The translations under genes and the position numbers were made by a program. The notes under the pieces are model-generated. The model worked only from the letters and a program-made list of their open reading frames with translations. It ran no database searches and was not told where the DNA came from. Source: Chitinophagales bacterium (lineage in GTDB: Bacteria; Bacteroidota; Bacteroidia; Chitinophagales; Chitinophagaceae). Taken from it: 64,000 nucleotides of DNA. How positions within the stretch are numbered: the first letter of the stretch is position 1; the number at the start of each line of letters is the position of its first letter. The stretch spans positions 310,001 through 374,000 of the forward strand of contig JAFLBN010000002.1 in the NCBI GenBank assembly GCA_017303395.1, in the 5' to 3' direction. Positions 51,544-61,068 of this stretch are shown here, one piece after another.

Positions 51544-52524
51544 TCAGACTCTAGGCTTCCATTTTACAACCTGATTTTTCTGAGCTTTTACTGTTTTCAG
51601 GTAAGCGTAAATAGCTGCCAAATCACTTTCTTTCATTTTCGCGTACATTGTCCATGGCATCATAGTTGCAAAATCTTTTGTAAAGTCTATTTTTTGAGGA
51701 ACATAGTTTGAATCAGCATACATTTTAAACCTGTTTACAAAAGCCTCTTTGGTCCACAAGCCAATACCGGTTTCATTATCAGGACTGATGTTGGGTGTTG
51801 TAAGCATACCACCCGGCATTTCGAATGCCCTGCCTCCGCCAAATTCTGTACCTTCTACAAACTGTCCTTTTTCAAATTTTGTGTGGCACTCTGCACAAGC
51901 AGTGGCATTTACAAGGTATTCGCCATAGGCAATAGTATCAGACTCAGCCGGGCGCTTTACAGGTTCGGCTTTTTTAGGAATCAGTCGCATTATCATACTG
52001 AATGGAAAATCAGCCTTTGATTCAGGAATATCATTTTTCACTTCCGGAACACTACGCAGGTAAGCGATGATGGCATATATATCTTCAGGATCCATCTTGC
52101 CATATCTGTGATAAGGCATAACAGGCATCAATGGTTGCCCGTTCTTATCAACACCAGTAGTAATAGTTCTGTACAGCTCACCATCTGTCCAATCTTTCAA
52201 TCTATAAGGGGTAATGTTTCTTGAATAAAACACACCAGGGAAGCCCATCTTTTGGTCAAAAACCTCTCCACCTGCTCCTAATGTTCCTGCCGTTGGTGGT
52301 GCTGTAAATGTGTTCCAGTCTCTTTTAGAATGGCAATCCATACATACAGTTACACAATTGGCCAGATACTCACCACGTGCTACCCTATCAGGTGTTAATT
52401 CTACTTTCAGGTCTGCAGGCTTACCTACATCGGGCAAAAACAGTTTGACATAACCCAACAAACCAATAACGATAACGGCAATAACGGATACGGCAATACC
52501 CAGCCATTTAAAGAACTTTTTCAT
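51544..52524 (-). CDS. Membrane-anchored dihaem cytochrome c
   Basis: A 326-residue cytochrome with an N-terminal membrane anchor (KKFFKWLGIAVSVIAVIVIGLLGYV) and two haem-binding sites: CMDCH (in NCVTVCMDCHSKRDW) near residue 62 and CAECH near residue 215. Methionine ligands are likely in MPVMPYHRYG and ATMMPWTMYAK. The repeat of two cytochrome c domains is like the cytochrome subunits of alcohol or gluconate dehydrogenases. No dehydrogenase is beside it. It may take electrons from an unlinked periplasmic enzyme. It stands alone. Confidence 0.88.
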   Translation of the reverse strand: MKKFFKWLGIAVSVIAVIVIGLLGYVKLFLPDVGKPADLKVELTPDRVARGEYLANCVTVCMDCHSKRDWNTFTAPPTAGTLGAGGEVFDQKMGFPGVFYSRNITPYRLKDWTDGELYRTITTGVDKNGQPLMPVMPYHRYGKMDPEDIYAIIAYLRSVPEVKNDIPESKADFPFSMIMRLIPKKAEPVKRPAESDTIAYGEYLVNATACAECHTKFEKGQFVEGTEFGGGRAFEMPGGMLTTPNISPDNETGIGLWTKEAFVNRFKMYADSNYVPQKIDFTKDFATMMPWTMYAKMKESDLAAIYAYLKTVKAQKNQVVKWKPRV

Positions 52525-52617
52525 AGGAGCCTTGTTTAGTTTGATATAAAAATAATATCGAATTTCAATATTTCATAATAGCTTAAGCAATTTGAAACAA
52601 ACCATTAGCTTTACAAC

Positions 52618-53397
52618 ATGGTAAAAGATATACTGAACGATAAGCCAACAAAGCTGTTCATTGTAATAGCCTCATTCTTTGTAGCCAATGCCCTGATAGC
52701 AGAATGTATAGGGGGTAAGTTGTTTTCTTTGGAAAGGCTGCTAGGCTTTGAGCCGCAACCATTCTCGTTATTGGGAGAAGAAGGACTTACCTATACGCTG
52801 ACATGCGGTGTACTGCTATGGCCGCTTGAGTTTATCATGACCGATATAGTTAATGAGTATTTTGGTCCAAAAGCCGTGAGAAGGATATCATACATTGCTG
52901 TGGGACTGATTTGCTATGCGTTCCTGATGTTTTACCTAGCAATTGAAGTACCTGCAAATAAGGAATTTTGGATAACCAGTCATGTACAAGATGGCATACC
53001 CGATATGCAAACTGCATTTAGTGGCATCTTTGGGCAAGGCATGTGGATAATAGTTGGTAGCCTTACAGCCTTTCTGGTTAGCCAGCTATTGGATGTGTGG
53101 GTGTTTCATAAAATAAAGAAAGCTACTGGAGAAAAGAAGGTATGGCTAAGGGCTACAGGTTCTACCCTTGTATCCCAATTTGTTGACAGTTTTATTGTAC
53201 TGTTCATAGCTTTCAAAATAGGTAACGGATGGAGCTTTCAGCGTGTGCTGGCTATAGGACTTGTTAACTATAGCTATAAAGCATTAATGGCGTTATTACT
53301 AACGCCATTAATATACATTATCGAAAACCGTATTGAAAACTATCTTGGTAAAGGCACAACTGCAGAACTTAAGGCAGCAGCTATGAGCAAGGATTAA
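52618..53397 (+). CDS. Queuosine precursor transporter (YhhQ/QueT family)
   Basis: A six-helix membrane protein of 259 residues of the VUT/YhhQ family, which imports preQ0/preQ1 or queuine for tRNA modification. The signature is FIMTDIVNEYFGPKAVRR and GSTLVSQFVDSFIV, with LVSQLLDVWVFHKIKK in the middle. No preQ1 riboswitch is recognised upstream. It converges on the barrel protein gene with a four-base overlap (53394-53397). The identification is firm, though the exact substrate is inferred from the family. Confidence 0.9.
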   Translation: MVKDILNDKPTKLFIVIASFFVANALIAECIGGKLFSLERLLGFEPQPFSLLGEEGLTYTLTCGVLLWPLEFIMTDIVNEYFGPKAVRRISYIAVGLICYAFLMFYLAIEVPANKEFWITSHVQDGIPDMQTAFSGIFGQGMWIIVGSLTAFLVSQLLDVWVFHKIKKATGEKKVWLRATGSTLVSQFVDSFIVLFIAFKIGNGWSFQRVLAIGLVNYSYKALMALLLTPLIYIIENRIENYLGKGTTAELKAAAMSKD

Positions 53398-55148
53398 TAG
53401 TTTAGTTCGCGCGGTTTATATTTATTGTTAGAGAACTTATACGTAAAGTTCAATTGGAATGAAGGTGCTCTGTACAGTTGTTTTGAGACAATCGCAGTAC
53501 TCTTCGTTCCAGCATTGCTTTCCATTAATGGTTGTGTTGCTCTGAAGTCTATACCAATATTTGGTGAAACCTGATAGCCAGCACCTACTACATAGCCAAG
53601 CATGAAACGTGCTTTGAAAGCATCATAACCGATTATAGGATTTTCACCCCATTGCTGTGTTACTTCTTGACGGCTTGTAGAGTTTGATACATATGAGCGG
53701 CTATACTTTTGTGTGTATTCATCAACTTTAACAGCAAAGTTGTATGTACCGTTCACACCAACAAAAGCATTCAACCTATTAGCAGAATATCTTACAGCAA
53801 TAGGCAACTCTACACTGGTAGAAGAAGATATATTAAATGAATGAGCAACTGAATCCCATTCGTGGCTGTAAGTATTATTACCAATGTAATTTATGCCTGT
53901 ATAATCTTTATAATTATTAATAAGAGACTTACCATTACCGAAACGATAAATACCTTTCAGTTCTGCAAACATACCCCAGTGGTCGCTGATATTCATAATA
54001 CCTACAAGACCAAGTTGTACTCCCATCATATTGTATGCACCAACAGAACTGCTGATACCGGCAACAAGACCCGGATGGAAACTTACTTTGCCGAAATCTA
54101 CTTTCATATTCTGCACCATTTCTTCGAAGCGACGAGGATTGTAAGCATTTTTAGATTGTTTCTTCTCCGCTTTGCTATCAAGAGAAGCACTTGCATTAAT
54201 TACCTCAGGACTGTTACGTTCCATTAAAGTAGCTGAAGGAAGTATCACTCTTGGAGCCTTGTTTGTAGCCGGAGCTGCGGCAACTTCTGCAGGAACATCT
54301 ACCAACTTTTCAGTAGCCACCATCCCTTGTGCAATGGTATCTACTTTACGCAGACCTTTTCTGCTACTTTCTTTAGTTGTGATAACTTCTACAGAGTCAA
54401 TCGTTTTTATCTGTTTTCTGTATCTCGGGTTAGTAACTTCCACAGGCAATTGTTGCGTTTTGTTGCGTTTTGTTGCAGCAAAATTGTTGTTAGCAATAGT
54501 TGTGCTAGGTTTATTTTCATTTACCTGTACATTATTATCCACAGCTTTGGCAACAGGCGTAGTAACTATAACATTACTATTTCCGGGCTTATTTTCAGGT
54601 GTAGGACTATTTGTTACTGTATTTGATACGGTATTAAGCGTAGTATTTTTATTGATTGTGGTATTGTGACCAGCCTTGGTGATGGCGATTGTACTTGCAT
54701 CTTTTCCTGTTGATGCTACCATACCGCTTTGTTTAGAACTTGTATTATCTTTTATCAGCCTACGAGCATTATCATGATAGCTGTTAGCAGCAACATCTTT
54801 CTTGTCCGAAGCAGAACTACCAGTTGTGTTACCTGCAGTATTGTTAGCTACTACTGCGCCGGATAGCATTGCGTTGTTTGCACGGTCATATTTATTAACC
54901 GAGGCAATATCTTCATCTGCTTGCGTTTGTGTAGCCTTGTAACCAGCAACACCTGCTGCAGCCAACAATACTAAACCTGCTGCGTACGAAAAGATGCGCT
55001 TCCAGCTAAAGTATGCGGCACCCCTTACAGGTTGCTCTTTATCAAGCAATTCCTGCATTCTGAGCCACGCCCCTGCACGCTCCTCCTCTTCACCGCCACT
55101 TAAGCGCTGCCTTACCAGGTCATCTATGTTAATCATGTTTTTATCCAT
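53394..55148 (-). CDS. Inner-membrane helix fused to outer-membrane beta-barrel, beside ECF sigma factor
   Basis: A 584-residue protein. Residues 1-45 are cytosolic (NIDDLVRQRLSGGEEEERAGAW, in parts, with WLRMQELLDKEQP), residues 50-68 form one membrane helix (RIFSYAAGLVLLAAAGVAGY). Then comes a long Asn/Thr/Lys-rich linker to about residue 340. The C-terminal 240 residues are a small outer-membrane beta-barrel (FHPGLVAGISSSVGAYNMMGV; SFQLNFTYKFSNNKYKPRELNY in parts). The start is ATG 55148 or 55136. The gene follows the sigma factor by 11 bases, so it is probably its membrane partner, perhaps an anti-sigma-like regulator that senses the envelope. Confidence 0.78.
   Translation of the reverse strand: MDKNMINIDDLVRQRLSGGEEEERAGAWLRMQELLDKEQPVRGAAYFSWKRIFSYAAGLVLLAAAGVAGYKATQTQADEDIASVNKYDRANNAMLSGAVVANNTAGNTTGSSASDKKDVAANSYHDNARRLIKDNTSSKQSGMVASTGKDASTIAITKAGHNTTINKNTTLNTVSNTVTNSPTPENKPGNSNVIVTTPVAKAVDNNVQVNENKPSTTIANNNFAATKRNKTQQLPVEVTNPRYRKQIKTIDSVEVITTKESSRKGLRKVDTIAQGMVATEKLVDVPAEVAAAPATNKAPRVILPSATLMERNSPEVINASASLDSKAEKKQSKNAYNPRRFEEMVQNMKVDFGKVSFHPGLVAGISSSVGAYNMMGVQLGLVGIMNISDHWGMFAELKGIYRFGNGKSLINNYKDYTGINYIGNNTYSHEWDSVAHSFNISSSTSVELPIAVRYSANRLNAFVGVNGTYNFAVKVDEYTQKYSRSYVSNSTSRQEVTQQWGENPIIGYDAFKARFMLGYVVGAGYQVSPNIGIDFRATQPLMESNAGTKSTAIVSKQLYRAPSFQLNFTYKFSNNKYKPRELNY
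54451..54476 (-). repeat. 10-bp tandem repeat inside the barrel protein linker
   Basis: TGTTGCGTTT (plus-strand reading) occurs 2.6 times in a row. The unit is not a multiple of three, so a gain or loss of one unit would shift the frame and remove the barrel domain. Confidence 0.8.
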
Positions 55149-55159
55149 ATGGATAAAAT

Positions 55160-55735
55160 TTATTTTTTTAAATGTAAATTCAGTTTCTCTATCTTATCTT
55201 TTAGTATCCGTCGGCCTTCTGACAAATGCCATTTTGAAGTTCCCTCACTGATACCCAGTACTTTACCTATTTCTTTATGAGATAGCCCTTCCATCACATA
55301 CATATTGAAAACTGACCTTGTAGCTACAGGTAATGATTGTACCATCTCCAACAACTCATTGTAGTACATCCTGTCTGCATGGTCTTTTTCTATGTATTGA
55401 TCTTTTTCTACCAGCATTATCTTCTCATTGTATCGCGAATTTTGCTTTACATAGTCTGATACTGCATGAAAGACTATTTTCCTCAACCAACCTTCAAAAG
55501 AACCTTGAAACGTGTACTGGTCTATCTTCTGAAACGCCCGCAAAAAACCATTATTCAACACCTCTTCAGCCTGTTCCGTATGATCTATATACCTTCTCAC
55601 AACGCCCATCATACGCGGGTAGAACAAGTGATACAACTTCTCCTGTGCGCCACGCTCATTGCGCGCGCACCCATGAATCAGTTCTTGCAGCTCGTTCGTC
55701 TGTCCGGGTATTGTATAGCTCAATGCAATAGACAA
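55160..55735 (-). CDS. ECF-family RNA polymerase sigma factor
   Basis: A sigma-70 family factor of 191 residues with the two ECF regions. Sigma-2 runs around LYHLFYPRMMGVVRRYI, EQAEEVLNNGFLRAFQ and FEGWLRKIVFHAVSDYVK; sigma-4 is LPVATRSVFNMYVMEGLSHKEIG and ISEGTSKWHLSEGRRILK (both in parts). It lacks sigma-3 and region 1.1. It precedes the barrel protein gene by 11 bases, which is a repeated layout in Chitinophagaceae. Its targets are unknown. Confidence 0.92.
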   Translation of the reverse strand: MSIALSYTIPGQTNELQELIHGCARNERGAQEKLYHLFYPRMMGVVRRYIDHTEQAEEVLNNGFLRAFQKIDQYTFQGSFEGWLRKIVFHAVSDYVKQNSRYNEKIMLVEKDQYIEKDHADRMYYNELLEMVQSLPVATRSVFNMYVMEGLSHKEIGKVLGISEGTSKWHLSEGRRILKDKIEKLNLHLKK

Positions 55736-55881
55736 GTAACGGGAATTAAAGATTTCCTACATAATAGACTGTAGCCACAGTATTTACGTTGGGTATTACC
55801 ATTACATTTTTGAATTTATTAATAAATTTTCCAGCTGGACTATGAATAATATATCAAAATGACCATATTCATATAAATAAA

Positions 55882-55912
55882 AACCACTATTTGAGAAGCC
55901 CAAATAGTGGTT
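55882..55912 (-). terminator. Terminator after the gene at 55932
   Basis: AACCACTATTTG pairs exactly with CAAATAGTGGTT around seven bases, followed on the minus strand by T-rich sequence. Confidence 0.8.
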
Positions 55913-55931
55913 AAAAAGCAATTAAAATATA

Positions 55932-56483
55932 CTAAATAGTTTTACCCGTAGGGTCTATTTCGACACTCATGAGATTAACTTTCAACCTGCTAATCATGTA
56001 GTAATAATCAATATACGGACTGTCGTATGGCATTCTGATATACAGAACAGGTTTCATTCTAGCGGGGTAGTTTTGATAATATGGAACAAAGTCAATGTTC
56101 TCCAGTTTACCATCAAAAGAATACTTGTTAGAATCTAACTTAGTCTTTACTATAGGTACTTCAACACTGTCTGTTTCTGTCAATTTCATGTATGCTTTAA
56201 CATCCATGAAATTACCCCTTACACGTACGTTAACACCACCTTTCTCGGCAGTACAAAGATCTGTAAAAGTAGCACCGCTATACCTGATGACACATGACTT
56301 CCAAGCATCTAACTCATAAAATCCCCAAAGTTTATCAAATGTTTCTGCACCATAAACATGTTGATACTGTGTAACCGGGTATTTGCAAACTGGCTGAACA
56401 TAGTTAGCTTCTGTCCTTCTGCATGATGATGAAAAGATAACAGATGCGATAGCTAACGGGAACAATAGAGATTTGATTTTCAT
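55932..56483 (-). CDS. Lipoprotein of unknown function
   Basis: A 183-residue lipoprotein (MKIKSLLFPLAIASVIFSSSC, lipobox SSSC, then RRTEANY). Three further cysteines (PVCKYP, KSCVIRY, DLCTAEKG) may form disulfides. The mature region is beta-rich with many Tyr (YVQPVCKYPVTQYQHVY). I do not recognise a domain. It is monocistronic and ends at a terminator. Confidence 0.72.
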   Translation of the reverse strand: MKIKSLLFPLAIASVIFSSSCRRTEANYVQPVCKYPVTQYQHVYGAETFDKLWGFYELDAWKSCVIRYSGATFTDLCTAEKGGVNVRVRGNFMDVKAYMKLTETDSVEVPIVKTKLDSNKYSFDGKLENIDFVPYYQNYPARMKPVLYIRMPYDSPYIDYYYMISRLKVNLMSVEIDPTGKTI

Positions 56484-56582
56484 AAATGTTATATTATAAC
56501 AGGGTGTGAAAATACTATATTTTACAATTTTTGAAGCAGTTTTGTGGTTATATTTTTATACAATAACCTGTAATCAACTATT

Positions 56583-58052
56583 TTGAACAAAATCATATAC
56601 CGACTAAACCAACTCTTCGAAGGGAAAACCGCCATTATAGTAGCATTGTGTCTATTCGTATTACTGATATTATCATCGGGACTGAAATATGATTTGAACG
56701 AATGGGACGAATCTCGCTTGGGTTCGAATTGCTATGAAATGCATTTAAACCATGATTATATAAACCTTTACTATAACGGAAAGCCCGACACATGGATAGC
56801 TAAACCAGTGCTTCTTAACTGGTTAATATTAATTAGTTCTAATGTATTGGGGTTTAATGAATTATCACTAAGACTACCAACTTACTTAGCCACCATTGCA
56901 TTGGTTTATTTCTTAATGCGATTAATACAGCAATATGAAGGCACTAAAACAGCATTTATAACATCTCTCATACTACTAACATCAAAAACATTGTTGGGGT
57001 GGCACAGTGGGCTTACAGGAGATTATGATATGACATTAACGCTTTTCCTTACACTATCAATTTCAAGCTTTTTGCAATATATAGAAACAAAGAATCCTAA
57101 ACAGCTTTTCTTATTTGCTGTTTTTACAGGGCTTGCATTTTATACAAAAGGAACCGCTGCTTTTATTTTTATACCAGGTATAGCCGCATATCTGATAATA
57201 AAACGCAAATTTATTTTAGTAGTAAAGACACGGGAATTCTTAATTGCCAGCCTGATACTGTTGGTTTTTGTGCTTAGCTGGGTACTACTCCTTTTGATAT
57301 TGGGAAATCACTTCGACTCATCATTTTATGGAAGTAACAATGCAGTCAGCATACTATTCTTTGACGATACTTTCAGACGCATAACAGACAATAGCTTTCA
57401 GGATAAAACGGGCAATAATCCTTTTTTTGTTTTCGTTGCTATGGATGTGAGACTTAATCTGTGGAATTATATTTTCTACATCATACTGTTCGCGCTTACT
57501 GTTCGGTTATTAATAAACACAAAAAGCAAAACAGACAAAGCAAGTTCAACTACAAGCGAACTAATTGAACTATCATTCTGTATAACAATACCAGTATTTC
57601 TACTACTTAGCATTTCAAAAACGCAACATGACTGGTACCTAATACCATGTTTTGTATTTATAGCATACATTATAGCCCATTATATAGTAGTGGCATATGT
57701 AAAATACAGACCAATACTAATTGGTTTTACTCTGCTTACCTGCTTTACATTATCGAGACATGCGTATTATATATACTCACAACCAACAATAATACATAAG
57801 ACACTGAACAGAAATAATCCAGTGCTTAAAAATGCAAAACGCATTGTTTCTGTAGGCATGCCCAAACATCATATATTCCTTTATCTGCAGTGGATGCAAA
57901 TGAAAGTTATAACACTCCAGAATACCCAAACACTATCAGAACAAAAAGGCGAACTCCTATTATTGTGCAATGGCCAACTAAAAGACATACCCTTACAACA
58001 AATCCATATTATGCAAAGGTTTGATGAGTTTGTGATAGCCCGAATCAATTAA
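56583..58052 (+). CDS. GT39/ArnT-like membrane glycosyltransferase
   Basis: A polytopic membrane protein of 489 residues with about eleven helices. DLNEWDESRLGSN near residue 40 is the periplasmic acidic motif of lipid-phosphosugar transferases (PMT/ArnT superfamily), followed by KPVLLNWLILI and LSLRLPTYLATIAL. It would transfer a sugar from a polyprenyl phosphate donor to an acceptor outside the inner membrane. The start seems to be TTG at 56583 (MNKIIYRLNQLF), since no ATG is near. It converges on the btuB-like gene with an eight-base overlap. The acceptor is unknown. Confidence 0.82.
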   Translation: MNKIIYRLNQLFEGKTAIIVALCLFVLLILSSGLKYDLNEWDESRLGSNCYEMHLNHDYINLYYNGKPDTWIAKPVLLNWLILISSNVLGFNELSLRLPTYLATIALVYFLMRLIQQYEGTKTAFITSLILLTSKTLLGWHSGLTGDYDMTLTLFLTLSISSFLQYIETKNPKQLFLFAVFTGLAFYTKGTAAFIFIPGIAAYLIIKRKFILVVKTREFLIASLILLVFVLSWVLLLLILGNHFDSSFYGSNNAVSILFFDDTFRRITDNSFQDKTGNNPFFVFVAMDVRLNLWNYIFYIILFALTVRLLINTKSKTDKASSTTSELIELSFCITIPVFLLLSISKTQHDWYLIPCFVFIAYIIAHYIVVAYVKYRPILIGFTLLTCFTLSRHAYYIYSQPTIIHKTLNRNNPVLKNAKRIVSVGMPKHHIFLYLQWMQMKVITLQNTQTLSEQKGELLLLCNGQLKDIPLQQIHIMQRFDEFVIARIN

Positions 58053-59976
58053 TACTATACCTGATACCAACCAGCCAATTGATACCTGGCATTGGCCTGC
58101 CATTTACTACCTGATATTGTTTATTCCACACATTATTACACTGTGCTGTGCATTGAAGGTTATTACTACCTAAAGGTAGTGTATATAAGACCTGCACATT
58201 GCCCGTGTTATAAGGCATCAACCATTGCGATTCATCGACGGTTATGAAGCGATAACCGGTATAGGTATGATTGTAATTGAAGTATAGCTGCCTGAAATTA
58301 AACCCAATATTTATCTGACCATTGTAGCGGGGAGCATAAGGGATTTGCTTGCCTATACTGCCATCTCCTGATATATAGGATGAAACTGTTGTAGATAAAA
58401 CATAAGATGTATTTACGGCTAAGTGCAGGTTTAGCTTGCCAAAGCCGACAGTCAGTTTATTATCGGTCTCTACCCCACGGCTGTGCACAGTTGCTATGTT
58501 ATGTGGTGTCCAGATAGCGCCACCAAACCAGACTATCCAGTTGTCAATGACACGGTTAAAAACCGATAGCTCATGGTTCAACACTACTCTATTGGCAGAA
58601 TTGGAATGGAATACATAGCCCGCATCTGTACTCCACCCACTTTCAGGAAGCAGATTTCTGTTACCACCGGGGTTGTAGTACAATTCATTAAGCGTTGGCA
58701 CTCTATATGTTTTTTGAGCGTTTGCCTTTAAGGTCAACCAGCTTGTAATATCGTATGCAATATTACCTCCGGGCAATAAGTAGCTGTTATCGTCAACTGC
58801 TTCGCCCCTCAGATTTAATGCAACCTTCAGTTTACCGCTAGGGTTACTGTACAGGTAATTTGCGGCAAGTGCATACCTGTTTTGCGTATTTGTTTGGCTG
58901 ATGCTGGCACTATCTACCCATTGTACAGATATAGGTGCCATTATCATAATGCGATGGCGCGTACCAACTGCAAAACGCATAGCAGCCTCTGTATATAGTT
59001 GATTGCTTGCATTTTTTGTATTGAGTAATGCAAGTGTGTCCTGATAGCGCATGTAGTCTCTGATATAAGACAGCTTTACGGATGTGTGAACGGATTTGTC
59101 TGTTCTATTCCAATCTGCCAATAAGCGCAATGATTCATCGCGCTGATTTTTTACTGATTGAGATTCGAACAATGCGCGGGGTACTTCTCTGTAATATTGT
59201 TGATACCACCCTGTGAGAGATATAACATTCTTGCTATTTGCTTTATATGCCACTTGCAATAAACCGACGCCGCTGCTCAAAGAGGCATTACTCATGTTAC
59301 GTTTAATAGCGCCGTCTATGTAGCTGAAATTATTCTTTGCAGACTGTCCGAACCCGTTAACAGCCACGTACCATTTGCTTGTGCTGAATCCAGAACGCAG
59401 CCCCAATTGATATTGGCTGAAACTGCCTGCTACGGCATAAACTGAGTGATGAAATACATTACTGGTATCGAAGTATGGCTTTTCGTTTTCTACCACCAAT
59501 GCACCGCCAACATTGCCACTACCCCACATGGCGGAAGAGCTGCCGTACACAAGGTTTATCTTATTCATCAAAGCAACAGGCAGCAGGGAAACATCTGAAA
59601 TCCCCATTGCAGCATTTTGTAGTGGCACACCATTCCAATACACTTGCGACTGCGCAGCGGATGCACCGCGAAAGCTAAGTGTAGCCAAGCCATTGATACC
59701 ATATGTTTTGATAAATACAGGCGACTGTTGAGCGAGCATATTTGCCACGCTCTGAAACTGATATTGCCTGAGCGTAATGCTATCGATACTTGTTATTTTT
59801 TGCCCGGGAGCATAAGTGTTGATACGCTCATCATTTGATATCTGTAGCTTTTTCTTAGCCTTGACCTTAACATCTTTCAATGTATCTGCCAACTGCCCTT
59901 TGGACACAGAAAAAGAAAGTAACAATACAATCAGTATTGCTACTCCTTTGTTCACCGTGAAAGGGGACTTGCTCAT
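58045..59976 (-). CDS. btuB: BtuB-like TonB-dependent cobalamin receptor
   Basis: An outer-membrane TonB receptor of 643 residues with a signal peptide (MSKSPFTVNKGVAILIVLLLSFSVSKG). The plug has SVANMLAQQSPVFIKTYG, LATLSFRGASAAQSQVYWNGVPLQ and LVYGSSSAMWGSGNVGGALV. The barrel follows, with LNELYYNPGGN in its last third, typical of vitamin/siderophore receptors. It is assigned to B12 because it is the third gene of the operon starting with a cobalamin riboswitch and follows a BtuG-like gene by nine bases. The substrate is inferred from this context. Confidence 0.85.
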   Translation of the reverse strand: MSKSPFTVNKGVAILIVLLLSFSVSKGQLADTLKDVKVKAKKKLQISNDERINTYAPGQKITSIDSITLRQYQFQSVANMLAQQSPVFIKTYGINGLATLSFRGASAAQSQVYWNGVPLQNAAMGISDVSLLPVALMNKINLVYGSSSAMWGSGNVGGALVVENEKPYFDTSNVFHHSVYAVAGSFSQYQLGLRSGFSTSKWYVAVNGFGQSAKNNFSYIDGAIKRNMSNASLSSGVGLLQVAYKANSKNVISLTGWYQQYYREVPRALFESQSVKNQRDESLRLLADWNRTDKSVHTSVKLSYIRDYMRYQDTLALLNTKNASNQLYTEAAMRFAVGTRHRIMIMAPISVQWVDSASISQTNTQNRYALAANYLYSNPSGKLKVALNLRGEAVDDNSYLLPGGNIAYDITSWLTLKANAQKTYRVPTLNELYYNPGGNRNLLPESGWSTDAGYVFHSNSANRVVLNHELSVFNRVIDNWIVWFGGAIWTPHNIATVHSRGVETDNKLTVGFGKLNLHLAVNTSYVLSTTVSSYISGDGSIGKQIPYAPRYNGQINIGFNFRQLYFNYNHTYTGYRFITVDESQWLMPYNTGNVQVLYTLPLGSNNLQCTAQCNNVWNKQYQVVNGRPMPGINWLVGIRYSIN

Positions 59977-59985
59977 GTATTATCT

Positions 59986-61068
59986 TTATTCAAAATAAAA
60001 GCTGCCAGGACCTACGCCTACTGCAAAACTATTTACCTGATTACCTGCGGCATTATATACCGTTACAACACCTTTTTGTATAAAACCCTTCGGGTCTCCC
60101 ACATAAATATTGCCCGACTGTGGCTCTACACCTAATGCCCAAAAGTATTGAAACTTCTGCGCAGCAACGAATGGTGCTTTAGGCAACTGAGTATCATTGA
60201 TACTCATTCTATAGATACCGTTATTATCTGTCCCCCCATTGTAATCTACCTGTATGAAATACAACACATCTTTAGCAAGGTTGAATACGGGTTTTATAAC
60301 ATCTGACTTTGCAGAAAAGTAAAACGTCTTCATCACCTCGTCCTTACCATTCAGTTGGGTAATGGCTGCCTGCTTGCCTTTATATACATTGCCCGATACA
60401 ACCCAGAGATTACCATCTTTATCTACAGCCAGGCCATGTGGCGCTCTGTTATTGATGGCAATTGCATCCTGTACTTTGTCTGTAGCAATATCTACTGTAT
60501 AAATATTGCCACATGCAGTATCCCAGGTGCTGATGTAAGCTTTATTGTTCCGCATGACCATAAACTCGGGGTTCTGGTATGGCATATCTATCGTTCCGCT
60601 TACAGACATACTTTGCGGATTGATGATATAGACCTTATTGCTAAACAACGTAGATACATAAGCCTTAGTATCACTGACAGGCAATATATATCTTGGCTTA
60701 GGGATATTGATGATACCTATTTGTTTTCTTGTAGAATCAAGCACCAGCACTTTATCTGAATTGTTGATACACAGAAACCACTTATCGCCTATCCTGCGTA
60801 TGCTTTGAAACACGTCTCCAAGCTTTGAGCCTGTATTTACAGTCTCATAAATATTACCGTGATCTGTAGCTGTCTTATAGTTATATAAGTACAATGTACT
60901 GTTACCGTTGCCAAGACTCCCCTCGCAGACAGTATATACATTGCCTGAAGGTCCGGTAGTAGCTGGAGGCTTAGTATCAGGCTCTGTCGGCTTGTCTTTT
61001 ACACAAGCCGACAGTAGCGATACTACCAGTATACCCGATATTATATTTTGGAAATACGTTCTACCCAT
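59986..61068 (-). CDS. BtuG-like surface lipoprotein, beta-propeller
   Basis: A 360-residue lipoprotein (MGRTYFQNIISGILVVSLLSAC, lipobox LSAC; then VKDKPTEPD, an acidic/lysine tail as found in surface-exposed Bacteroidota lipoproteins). The mature part is a seven-bladed propeller of the DUF5074/YncE type (NVYTVCEGSLGNGNSTLYLY, RNNKAYISTWD, APHGLAVDKDGNLWVVSGN, GNIYVGDPK). In gut Bacteroides, BtuG binds cobalamin with very high affinity and caps BtuB. The riboswitch and the following btuB support the same role here. Its start overlaps the end of the upstream gene by 28 bases. Confidence 0.82.
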   Translation of the reverse strand: MGRTYFQNIISGILVVSLLSACVKDKPTEPDTKPPATTGPSGNVYTVCEGSLGNGNSTLYLYNYKTATDHGNIYETVNTGSKLGDVFQSIRRIGDKWFLCINNSDKVLVLDSTRKQIGIINIPKPRYILPVSDTKAYVSTLFSNKVYIINPQSMSVSGTIDMPYQNPEFMVMRNNKAYISTWDTACGNIYTVDIATDKVQDAIAINNRAPHGLAVDKDGNLWVVSGNVYKGKQAAITQLNGKDEVMKTFYFSAKSDVIKPVFNLAKDVLYFIQVDYNGGTDNNGIYRMSINDTQLPKAPFVAAQKFQYFWALGVEPQSGNIYVGDPKGFIQKGVVTVYNAAGNQVNSFAVGVGPGSFYFE

